Positions 42,803 through 50,552 of a stretch of 64,000 nucleotides of DNA are shown in pieces. Under the pieces are notes generated by a model. That model was not told the origin of the DNA, made no database searches, and worked only from the letters and a program-made list of their open reading frames with translations. Numbering within the stretch: position 1 is the stretch's first letter; every line of letters begins with the position of its first letter. The translations under genes and the position numbers were made by a program. Source of the stretch: Pedobacter kyungheensis (GTDB taxonomy: Bacteria > Bacteroidota > Bacteroidia > Sphingobacteriales > Sphingobacteriaceae); NCBI RefSeq assembly GCF_000812965.1, contig NZ_JSYN01000005.1, forward strand, positions 226,325 to 290,324, written 5' to 3'.

Positions 42803-43573
42803 TTATTCAGCTAACTTTATGCTTTTCCAGGTTTCAATGGCCCAGTCCATATCATTTTTATCGTCAAAATATAAGGCCAGCATTAAATACTGATCATCTA
42901 TTATTGAGGTGCCATAAATTACCTGATAGGTTTTGTGTTTATCCCTTTCGTTAATCATATAGCCCACTTTTAAAACCTTGTCATCCGAAAAATCGAATGT
43001 ATCTAATGTTTTGGCTACCGATTGATCACGGTCTTTTATATACTGTATTCTTTCCTGGTATATTTCGGCCCTGGTTTTATCTGGTTCGTTGCCGATAAAA
43101 AGTCTGACTGATTTATCACCTGTGGTGTACAATACATTGCCATCGGTTTCTGCTATCCGCTCAAAGAGATTGTTAATGTCTATAGTCCACTTTTCGCTCA
43201 ACTGGTGGGTTACGAGGTAATCGTCTTCCAGTTCAAAATCTGTAATTTTTTGCCAGCTGGCGTGTTCATCCACTCTTTCATAAGCAGAACCCACACCTTT
43301 AAGCAGGATCTTTTCTATGGAGGAATCGATTTTAAGAATGGTAGTGGGGTTGTAGATTTTAATGTTTTGCGGATCGTCTACATATCCTTCAGGTTCGTAA
43401 CCGCTAAAAATTCTCCAGCCACTGTCTTCGGCGCATATTCCTTTTTCGCGGTACATGAAACGTGGTTTCCTGTTTTCCTCGACAATCATTTTAGAAACCA
43501 TCAGCCCGCCAATCGGAGGGAAATTTTCAAAGTTTTTTTCGTTTTGTTTTTTTTTCTTTTTAGATAGATGCAT
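42803..43573 (-). CDS. DUF2185 (Imm33-like) protein with C-terminal domain
   Basis: Protein of 256 residues. After a basic start (MHLSKKKKKQNEKN), residues about 20-105 match DUF2185: GGLMVSKMIVEENRKPRFMYRE, DSGWRIFSGYE, and IDSSIEKILLKGVGSAYER. DUF2185 is also grouped with immunity proteins (Imm33). The second half (about 115-256) is a separate alpha/beta domain with RLFIGNEPDKTRAEIYQERIQ and a WAIETWKSIKLAE end. It lies 55 bp after the DUF4261 gene on the same strand, consistent with co-transcription. No toxin gene is adjacent. Confidence 0.78.
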   Translation of the reverse strand: MHLSKKKKKQNEKNFENFPPIGGLMVSKMIVEENRKPRFMYREKGICAEDSGWRIFSGYEPEGYVDDPQNIKIYNPTTILKIDSSIEKILLKGVGSAYERVDEHASWQKITDFELEDDYLVTHQLSEKWTIDINNLFERIAETDGNVLYTTGDKSVRLFIGNEPDKTRAEIYQERIQYIKDRDQSVAKTLDTFDFSDDKVLKVGYMINERDKHKTYQVIYGTSIIDDQYLMLALYFDDKNDMDWAIETWKSIKLAE

Positions 43574-43628
43574 TTGTTTTAACTGTAAGATGTTGGAGGA
43601 AACGCTGATATTGGTAATTTAAATGTGC

Positions 43629-44504
43629 TTATCTTGGAATAATGTTTATTACCATCCTTTCAGGGGCAACCAGTGAAAGTTGTTTTACACATTTCCATTT
43701 CGAGCCTTTTATTAATCCTTCAATCGTTTCTCCATCTTCAATAATGTCGCCGTATTCGTAAACGTGATAAGCATAAGTCCACAGTAAATTGGCCATTTCG
43801 TTTTCATTTAAGCCTGCAAACCTAATCTGGAAATCGGGCAGGCCTAAAGCATGCATGCCAATGGTATCCATCAGTAACTCGCGGTTTTGAGGATCGCTGC
43901 TTACATTGAAAAGCCTAACGTTGCAAAGGGCGTAAAGTGCCTGTACTTTATCGGTTTCCCAGAGGTTGGTGATGGCAACCGGGTTTAATAGCTTATCGCC
44001 ATGAAAGGTATATACCGCATCGGGTTGAGTAACCCTGATTACGGCTGTAAGGAAATCCATGAAGAGGTTTACACGTGTTTTATAGGGTAAGCTTCTCGAC
44101 ATTAAATCGGTAATGAGTATTTCGTACTGGCAGTTTTGCGCTACCTCATTGGCTTCGGGCCAGTGCCAGTTTTGGGTAAATGCGGTATCTGGGAGACCGA
44201 CTCCGGCTTCATTTCTATCAGGTATCAGGATGTTGAGCTGTGCAGGAATAGTAGCATTGGCCAATTGAACAGGATAATCCAGAAAGGAAAAAATAAGGCT
44301 GCTTACAGCAAATGAGTGATCTATATTGGGGATGTGCTTTTTGAGTTCGGCTAAAATCTGATCGGCATTGAGACTGGGTTTGCCAGAAAATAAAAGCTTG
44401 GTCATGAGCATTTCCGGCAAATTCTGAGGCTGGTTATCTTCAGCTATCGGTTCAATCTTTTCTACTGTTGTGTTTTTCTTTTTAAAAGGGTTGAATAAAT
44501 TCAT
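43629..44504 (-). CDS. DUF4261-family protein
   Basis: Cytosolic protein of 291 residues from the ATG at 44504 (MNLFNPFKKKN); an ATG at 44519 would add five residues. The family pattern includes MLMTKLLFSGKPSLNADQIL near the start, NWHWPEANEVAQNCQYEILITDLM, and GLPDFQIRFAGLNENEMANLLW followed by DGETIEG towards the C-terminus. DUF4261 proteins occur beside immunity and suppressor-type genes, but their function is not established. It is the first gene of the minus-strand group that includes DUF2185 and the broken DinB. Confidence 0.75.
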   Translation of the reverse strand: MNLFNPFKKKNTTVEKIEPIAEDNQPQNLPEMLMTKLLFSGKPSLNADQILAELKKHIPNIDHSFAVSSLIFSFLDYPVQLANATIPAQLNILIPDRNEAGVGLPDTAFTQNWHWPEANEVAQNCQYEILITDLMSRSLPYKTRVNLFMDFLTAVIRVTQPDAVYTFHGDKLLNPVAITNLWETDKVQALYALCNVRLFNVSSDPQNRELLMDTIGMHALGLPDFQIRFAGLNENEMANLLWTYAYHVYEYGDIIEDGETIEGLIKGSKWKCVKQLSLVAPERMVINIIPR

Positions 44505-44519
44505 GCCTAAATGTAGCAT

Positions 44520-45147
44520 GTTTTGGATATAGTGGGAGATTCTTTTTTATTTTTACGAATATAACAGACTATAATTGAGGATCATTATTTCGAGGATTAA
44601 AGACAGCCAAACCCGTTTTTTCCCACTTCAGTATGCATATATAGAAGATTCTTTTTCCGCTCTATGCCGCGGGGCATGGTACTTTGGAGCGCCAAAGTAC
44701 CCAAAGCGCTTTGTCAATCCAGCAATGGGCCTTTTCACCATCCTGTACACATCAAAAAAACAGCGGCACTTCGTTTTGTTCGTTCTTGCCCAACGAAATT
44801 TCCTGCAAACATGAACACAAAACCACTGCGTTTAAGGTTTGGTAGTGCCATTCGTGCTATTCTACACCTGTTTTTTTGATTTCCCCGGCCCTTGGGATTG
44901 ACGGCGTTCTTCGCCTGGGGCTGTGGTTTTTCAAAGCAAGCTTAGCATCACGCCCAACTATTCCCAAAAAGAAACGTTCAGAGTATAGGTTTCTTTAGTG
45001 AAGCAATTATGATTCGTTATGGCATATTTATCCAAAATGGTATCTAAAATTTAAGGAGCTGGTTCATTAAAAGGATTGGTAAATGTAAATCAAAAAAAAA
45101 CGTCCCGAATTGCTCCGGGACGTGCTTTAAAAAAGGTTTTATCAGGC
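44520..45147. other. Gene-free stretch with hairpin repeat, about 630 bp
   Basis: No supported gene. A perfect hairpin with 9-bp arms GTACTTTGG (44679-44687) and CCAAAGTAC (44692-44700) is followed by the palindrome CAAAGCGCTTTG (44702-44713). Two frames of 71-79 codons are open, but they are in different frames over the same DNA and carry no family pattern. A minus-strand terminator for the GIN-domain gene lies at 45100-45123. Confidence 0.6.
45100..45123 (-). terminator. Terminator after the GIN-domain gene
   Basis: ACGTCCCG (45100-45107) pairs with CGGGACGT (45116-45123) over an 8-nt loop. On the minus strand it is followed by a run of about eight T. Confidence 0.9.
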
Positions 45148-45879
45148 TTATACTTTTCTTACTTTTCCTGATCCGATTACCGTTTTATCAACGGTTGGGT
45201 TGCCTGAATAGTTTACGCTTCCTGAGCCACTGATTACGGCTCTGATGCTTTCATCAACAGCGATATTAACCGTTCCTGATCCGCTAATGGTAGTAGTTAA
45301 TGTTTTTACAGCAAAAGATTTACCTGCAAAGGCACCAGAGCTGCTGATTACCACTTTGGCATGATCGGCACCGCCGGTAATGTTAATTGAGCCTGAACCG
45401 CTGATAACACCGCTATAGTTATCTACATCGGCAGCAGCTTTGATGCTACCCGAACCGCTAACTGTAGTAGTTAAGCTTCCGGTGCTGATTTTTCCGTTAA
45501 CGGTTATGCCGCCATCGCCGCTAACGGTTAAGCTGGCCAGTTCTTTTGCAGTTACATAAGCGGTAATTTTTTTACCATCATATTTGTTAGACCAGCTTCT
45601 GATGCTGGTTTGCGGACGGATTACCAAAACACCACTTTTTACTTCGGTAACAATTGTAGCAAGTGCATCGGCATCGCCTTCTAAACGGCAGTTCTCGGTG
45701 TTACCCAAAGTTACAATTACATTAATAGGGCCTGCAGAGGCCACACCATTAAAATTTTTCACATCTCTATCGTCTTTCTGATAGCTTGCCGTATTGGGTT
45801 GGGTATGTGCTGAAGCAGTACTGCTGATACCTGAAGTTAATGTTAATGAGGCTAATAAAAGGGCAAATAATTTTTTCAT
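45148..45879 (-). CDS. Secreted GIN-domain (DUF2807) protein
   Basis: Protein of 243 residues with a signal peptide of the Ala-type (cleavage near STASA/HTQ, not Gln). The mature protein begins with the GIN signature DVKNFNGVASAGPINVIVTLG and continues as a parallel beta-helix-like repeat in which the word SGSGS recurs (TVSGSGSIKA, VISGSGSINI, TISGSGTVNI, VISGSGSVNY). This head-GIN/auto-transporter adhesin-like family is abundant in Bacteroidota and of unclear function. Confidence 0.92.
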   Translation of the reverse strand: MKKLFALLLASLTLTSGISSTASAHTQPNTASYQKDDRDVKNFNGVASAGPINVIVTLGNTENCRLEGDADALATIVTEVKSGVLVIRPQTSIRSWSNKYDGKKITAYVTAKELASLTVSGDGGITVNGKISTGSLTTTVSGSGSIKAAADVDNYSGVISGSGSINITGGADHAKVVISSSGAFAGKSFAVKTLTTTISGSGTVNIAVDESIRAVISGSGSVNYSGNPTVDKTVIGSGKVRKV

Positions 45880-46033
45880 GTTTATAGATTTTATAGGTCT
45901 TTAATGATAATGAATAATGTGTTCAGCTTATAAGACGGTAGTTTGGGCAAAAAGTTGCATAAAGTGAAAAATATGTAACTTTTTTTGTCTTACAGCACAG
46001 TCTTGCCTCGGCTCGCCGCCGTCGAAGGGCTCC

Positions 46034-46144
46034 TTCTTTTTGGCGTCAAAAAGAACCAAAAAACGTCGGCTGAAATTTTTTCTTTCAAAGGCAGTGGTTT
46101 GGCTGGGTTGCTGCAACCCGAAAAATTTATTAGGCCGAATTTAA
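46034..46144. repeat. Dispersed repeat, copy 1 (36-codon frame conserved)
   Basis: This 111-bp unit aligns without gaps to 50216-50326 with about 79% identity by hand count. Both read a 36-codon frame that starts FFL-SKR--KK-RLK-FLS and ends PKNLLGR before TAA. A hairpin CTTTTTG/CAAAAAG lies at its start. The surrounding stretch (45880-46362, 483 bp) holds no other gene. It may be a repeat, a small protein or an RNA. Confidence 0.75.
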
Positions 46145-46280
46145 GTAGAACGGAGGTACGATGCGAAGGCCTGGTTGGGTGGAAATGCACAAACAAATAA
46201 TATCGACAGCCTGCCGAATAATCTAATTAAATACTTTGTGAAGCGTTTCTTTAATTCGTCAAGCACATCCACGCTAGTGG

Positions 46281-46345
46281 GTGTCAGATATTGCTATCTG
46301 ACACTCTTAACTAAAGATTTAAGGTCAGATGGTGACATCTGACCT
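46281..46345. repeat. Two tandem hairpins of the CAGAT family
   Basis: The first has arms GTGTCAGATA (46281-46290) and TATCTGACAC (46295-46304) with loop TTGC. The second has arms AGGTCAGATG (46322-46331) and CATCTGACCT (46336-46345) with loop GTGA. They differ in sequence yet both pair perfectly. They lie just past the M1 peptidase stop on the minus strand. Confidence 0.88.
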
Positions 46346-46362
46346 CACCTCAAGTTATATGG

Positions 46363-48015
46363 TTATCCCTTTTTTATTCCCACATAAAACAGGGGATCGT
46401 GTTTGAAATTTTCTGCCGTTACGCTTGCATCTACCGGAATGGTTTTCCACTCGTTAGTCGGCTTAATTAAAGTGTAAGCACCGGCTTTTAAGGTTACACG
46501 TACGGGCATATCAAAACCTTTAACATCAGTTACCCAACGGTAAGATAAAATGTTGTTGCTGATCTTGTATTCGAGCACCGGGATTTGTGTATGGCGTAAA
46601 TACTGATCAAAGATCTTATCTAATTTTAAACCACTTTGTTTGGCCATGTATTGCTCAATCTGTGCGGTAGTTACGGTCTGGTGATAAAAAGTTTTGCCTA
46701 AACCGCGTAAAAGCTGTCTGAACTTTTCGTCGTTATTGATGAGCTGGCGGATGGTGCTGATGAGGTTAGCGCCTTTAGGGTACATATCGCCGGAACCTTC
46801 TTTGTTTACACCGTAGGGGCCAATAACCGGAATATCATTGCGGATAATTTTCTGTAATCCGATTACATATTCATCGGCAGCAGCTTTATTTTCGGTACAC
46901 TCGGTAAACAATACTTCCGAGTAATTGGTAAAACCTTCGTGAATCCACATATCGGCAATATCTTTCGAGGTAATGTTATTGCCAAACCACTCGTGCCCGC
47001 TTTCGTGGATGGTGATGAAATCCCATTTTAAACCATGTCCGGTGCCGCTTAAATCCCTGCCCAGATAGCCTTTTTTAAACTGGTTACCGTAAGCTACAGC
47101 ACTTTGGTGTTCCATGCCCAGGTGTGGTGCCTGAACGAGCTTGTAGCCATCTTTATACCAGGGGTAAGGACCAAACCAGTATTCGAAACATTTTAGCATG
47201 GGTTTAACATCGGCATCCCAATGCGGGCGTGCTTTGGCACTGTCGGTTTGTAACGCCCAGTAATCGATGGTCAGTTTTCCGTTTTCGCCGTTATAGCTAT
47301 CTTCCCAGTGGGCGTATTTGCCAATGTAAAAGCTTACATCGTAATTGTTAATGGGGTTGCCCACAAACCAGTTGTATTGTTTGTAGCCATCAGGTTTATC
47401 AACCGTGTTCCTTAACCGGCCGTTAGATATTTCCTGTAAAGTATTGGGAACGGTAATGCTAATCAGCATACTGTCTACCTCATCGCTCTGGTGATCTTTA
47501 TTTGGCCACCAGCAGCTGGCGCCCAGTCCCTGGCAGGCTACCGAAACGAAAGGATTGCCCGCGCTGTCTTTTTTGAAAATGAAACCGCCATCCCAGGGTG
47601 GTGTTTTAGCTACCACGGGGTTGCCCGAATAAAAAACAGTGAATTTATCTTTACTCCCTTTTTTTACAGCCTTAGGAAAGGTTACAAAAACGGCATTGTA
47701 TTCTCTGTTAAAAGGGAGCTCGGCACCTTTGTACACTACCTTTTCTACTTTAAGGTTATCGAAAAGATCGAACTGCAGTTTGGTAAAATCCTGTGTGGCC
47801 GTGAAAGCAAATTCGTTGCTGCCGCTAACCGATTTCTGGTCGATATCAATTTTCACATCTAAATGGTAGTAGTTGATGTCGTAACAGGTGCGCAAGGGCG
47901 TGAGGGTTCCACGCAGGCTGTCGGCACGCGAGTTGACCTGGTTTTTGCCCAGCATTTGTGCCTGCAAGCCTGAAACGCTGCAAGCCAGGGCTAAAATGGT
48001 GAATAGTTTTTTCAT
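46363..48015 (-). CDS. Secreted M1-family metallopeptidase
   Basis: Zinc aminopeptidase of 550 residues. The ATG at 48015 gives a signal peptide ending LQA/Q; an upstream extension of the frame adds a non-signal stretch. The zinc site is HESGH (His337, Glu338, His341) with the third ligand Glu360 in WIHEGF. The substrate motif appears as GMEHQ instead of the classical GAMEN, as in many bacterial relatives. The product is probably periplasmic and acts on peptides. A hairpin-rich gap separates it from the first of two CocE-type hydrolases. Confidence 0.94.
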   Translation of the reverse strand: MKKLFTILALACSVSGLQAQMLGKNQVNSRADSLRGTLTPLRTCYDINYYHLDVKIDIDQKSVSGSNEFAFTATQDFTKLQFDLFDNLKVEKVVYKGAELPFNREYNAVFVTFPKAVKKGSKDKFTVFYSGNPVVAKTPPWDGGFIFKKDSAGNPFVSVACQGLGASCWWPNKDHQSDEVDSMLISITVPNTLQEISNGRLRNTVDKPDGYKQYNWFVGNPINNYDVSFYIGKYAHWEDSYNGENGKLTIDYWALQTDSAKARPHWDADVKPMLKCFEYWFGPYPWYKDGYKLVQAPHLGMEHQSAVAYGNQFKKGYLGRDLSGTGHGLKWDFITIHESGHEWFGNNITSKDIADMWIHEGFTNYSEVLFTECTENKAAADEYVIGLQKIIRNDIPVIGPYGVNKEGSGDMYPKGANLISTIRQLINNDEKFRQLLRGLGKTFYHQTVTTAQIEQYMAKQSGLKLDKIFDQYLRHTQIPVLEYKISNNILSYRWVTDVKGFDMPVRVTLKAGAYTLIKPTNEWKTIPVDASVTAENFKHDPLFYVGIKKG

Positions 48016-48043
48016 TTGTTTTTTATTTGGCAGTTGGATTGAG

Positions 48044-48184
48044 GTTCGTGTTGACACGAACTGGTACCTTGTCTTTTTTTTTATTGTAGTCGTTTAAAAC
48101 GACTGGTTATTTACGCACGCGTTAAAAACGCGCGCGAGCTTAATGAGTTGCTTACGCACCCGGTTCGTGATGACACGAACCGGG
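48044..48184. repeat. Hairpins of the CACGAACC family between M1 and CocE genes
   Basis: GTTCGTG (48044-48050) pairs with CACGAAC (48055-48061), and a perfect 11-bp stem CCCGGTTCGTG (48159-48169) / CACGAACCGGG (48174-48184) lies further on. A third relative is at 50519-50542. Loops are TTGA, ATGA and CAGA. The T tract at 48073-48082 and GC-rich palindromes also lie in this gap. Confidence 0.85.
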
Positions 48185-48200
48185 GCGCGGCTGCGCGTAT

Positions 48201-50066
48201 TTATTTAATTATATCAACTTCGATAAAGCTATCGTTAAAAACGGTTTGTGTAGCTTTAATATAATCGGCTTCGGTTGCTTTATAAGGGTTATCTACAAAT
48301 TTTTGTGGGTTGCGGGCAAACAATGGGAAGGCTGTACTTTGCACCTGAATCATGATGCGGTGTCCTTTTTTAAAGGTGTGCAATACATCCTGCAGCCTGA
48401 AATTTACATCGGTTTTTTGGTTCGCTACCAAAGCTTCGGGCTTTTCGAAACTGTTACGGAAACGTGCCGGCATTACTTCCGAACGTACCATTTGCCAGTA
48501 GTTGCTTAAAATGATGTTTTTGTTGGGCATGTAAGGGTTGTTAGGCTCATCGGCAGGGTACACATCAATTAACTTTACAATGAAGTCGGCATCGGTACCT
48601 GTGGTTGCAATTTTAAGGTGCGACATGATTTCGCCACCTAAAGTGATATCGTTATCCAATACATCGGTCTGGAAAACCAAAACATCAGGACGGCGGCCGG
48701 CAAAACGCTGATCTTCGCTCATGTAATTGTGTGGGGTGAAACCAAGCGTGGTGGTTAAATCTTCGGTATATGGAACGGGTTTTAGCGGATCGCTGATGTA
48801 ATTAACCGAGCCTGCTGCAGCCGGAGCAGTCATGCTCAGCTTACCATCGGCACCTAAATACAGTTTTTGCTTGCTGGCTTTTTCGGTAGGCCATTTGCTA
48901 AAAGTTTCCCACTCTTTTTTACCGGTATCGAACATGTAAGCCTCAGGTAAGCCAGAGTTTTGATCGCCATTTCCTTTTAAAAAGTGGTTAAAGAATTTGG
49001 CTTCGATATTTTTTTGGTAGAAGGTAGCAATGCTATCGCCAAAATACACATTGCTGTGCATGGTGTGGCCGGTTTCGCGGCTCCATCTGCCGTGGCCAAA
49101 TGGTCCCATTACGATGGTGTTGTAAGCATTTGGGTTTTTCTTTTCGATGGTTTTGTAAATGTTTAACGGACCGGATAAATCTTCGGCATCGTACCAGCCA
49201 CCTACTACCATTACAGCAGGCTTAACGGTACTGTAGTGCTTTAGCAGACCCCGTTTTTGCCAAAACTCGTCGTAATTGGGATGATTTACCGTTTCCTGCC
49301 AGTAGAAATTATCTTTATAATATTTATCTGCATTGGTTAGCGGGCCTAAGTCTAAGGCAAATTGGTAGCCATCTTTAGTTTTAGGGTTAATCATTTGTTG
49401 GTTGTACCAGGGCTTCGAGGTTGTATCGGTTTTCTGTACGCCAAATACTGGGAAGGTAAAAAAGTAACTCTGTAAAAATGAGCCGTTGTGGTGGAAATCA
49501 TCGAAAAAGAAATCGGAAATGGGTGCCTGTGGCGACGATGCTTTTAAAGCAGGGTGATTACTTAAAATACCAGCTGCAGTATAAAATCCAGGGTAAGAAA
49601 TACCCCACTGACCAACTTTACCATTGTTGTTGGCTACATTTTTAACCAGCCAATCGATGGTATCGTAAGTATCTGAGCCTTCATCTACATCTTTTTTGGT
49701 TTTCTTATTGTCGATTACCGGCGTCATGTTGGTCCAGGTGCCTTCACTTTTCCAGCGGCCACGTACATCCTGATAAACAACAATGTAGCCCTCTTTCATC
49801 ATCAGTTCTGATGGGCCTAAGCGTGCAGGAAATTTATCTTCGCCATAAGGTGCTACGCTGTAACAGGTACGCTGCATAATCATGGGATATTTTTTGTTCT
49901 TAGCCGCGTCTTTAGGGGTGTAAATGGCGGTAAAAAGTTTAACGCCATCGCGCATGGGAATGTAAACTTCCTTTTTGGTGTAATTGGCTTTGGGATAATT
50001 GGCATCGCTTTGGGCATAGGCAGAAGATGCCGAAAGCAGGATGATCAGGAGTTTAAGGTATTTCAT
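48201..50066 (-). CDS. CocE/NonD-family (S15-like) hydrolase 1
   Basis: Secreted alpha/beta hydrolase of 621 residues with a signal peptide ending AYA/Q. It has the X-Pro dipeptidyl-peptidase/CocE core: PMRDGVKLFTAIYTPK, YQDVRGRWKSEG, nucleophile Ser157 in WGISYPG, and the C-terminal jelly-roll domain with VFQTDVLDNDITLGG and GHRIMIQVQST. These enzymes cleave amino-acid esters or peptides; the substrate is not predictable. It has a close paralogue, next on the same strand. Confidence 0.93.
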   Translation of the reverse strand: MKYLKLLIILLSASSAYAQSDANYPKANYTKKEVYIPMRDGVKLFTAIYTPKDAAKNKKYPMIMQRTCYSVAPYGEDKFPARLGPSELMMKEGYIVVYQDVRGRWKSEGTWTNMTPVIDNKKTKKDVDEGSDTYDTIDWLVKNVANNNGKVGQWGISYPGFYTAAGILSNHPALKASSPQAPISDFFFDDFHHNGSFLQSYFFTFPVFGVQKTDTTSKPWYNQQMINPKTKDGYQFALDLGPLTNADKYYKDNFYWQETVNHPNYDEFWQKRGLLKHYSTVKPAVMVVGGWYDAEDLSGPLNIYKTIEKKNPNAYNTIVMGPFGHGRWSRETGHTMHSNVYFGDSIATFYQKNIEAKFFNHFLKGNGDQNSGLPEAYMFDTGKKEWETFSKWPTEKASKQKLYLGADGKLSMTAPAAAGSVNYISDPLKPVPYTEDLTTTLGFTPHNYMSEDQRFAGRRPDVLVFQTDVLDNDITLGGEIMSHLKIATTGTDADFIVKLIDVYPADEPNNPYMPNKNIILSNYWQMVRSEVMPARFRNSFEKPEALVANQKTDVNFRLQDVLHTFKKGHRIMIQVQSTAFPLFARNPQKFVDNPYKATEADYIKATQTVFNDSFIEVDIIK

Positions 50067-50215
50067 TTTAATCGTTTTGTTGATAATAAGTTAAGCGAAG
50101 TTATTCAATTTGATTGATGTTTTTATGTTCTGGTTTTACCTGGATGCAAGAAATATGATTAGATAAAACAACTACGATGAAATTTCTGATTTTATTTGTC
50201 CTGGCCGGACAGGCT

Positions 50216-50326
50216 TTCTTTTTGATGTCAAAAAGAAACAAAAAACACCGGTTGAAAATTTTTCTTTCAACGCTGGTTGGTGGGCCTGTTTTGTGCAGCC
50301 CGAAAAATTTGTTAGGCCGGGTTTAA
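50216..50326. repeat. Dispersed repeat, copy 2, within a 49-codon open frame
   Basis: Second copy of the 111-bp unit at 46034-46144. Here the conserved frame is preceded by an ATG at 50177, giving a 49-residue open frame with a hydrophobic start (MKFLILFVLAGQAFFL) and a basic stretch (SKRNKKHRLK). The rest of the 50067-50552 gap contains palindromes and hairpins only. Coding status is uncertain. Confidence 0.7.
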
Positions 50327-50445
50327 GTAAAACGGTGAGACAGTGCTTTAGCCTGACAACCGGAAGGTCATAGCTTCAATGAAATGATATCCTGCCTGAA
50401 TGGAAGAACAGGCGGGAATCTTAAAGCTAATGCATTATGATTCCT

Positions 50446-50463
50446 ATCCGATAGCTATCGGAT
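50446..50463. repeat. Dispersed 18-bp palindrome, copy 3
   Basis: Same ATCCGATAGCTATCGGAT palindrome as at 18461 and 37204. Confidence 0.85.
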
Positions 50464-50518
50464 CAAGTTGGGAATGATTGATAGCGCAATGATGGCATTC
50501 CGGTTCGTGTCCGCTTCA

Positions 50519-50542
50519 CCGGTTCGTGCAGACACGAACCGG
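50519..50542. repeat. Hairpin of the CACGAACC family, copy 3
   Basis: CCGGTTCGTG (50519-50528) and CACGAACCGG (50533-50542) are perfect arms around CAGA. A half copy, CCGGTTCGTG, precedes it at 50500-50509. It ends 10 bp before the stop of the second CocE gene on the minus strand. Confidence 0.88.
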
Positions 50543-50552
50543 GGGACAAAAT

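Noticed and set aside
44575..44879. Two overlapping frames of 71-79 codons
   Set aside because: They lie in different frames over the same hairpin repeat and neither carries a recognisable motif.
45985..46200. 71-codon frame across the dispersed repeat
   Set aside because: It is in a different frame from the one conserved between the two repeat copies.
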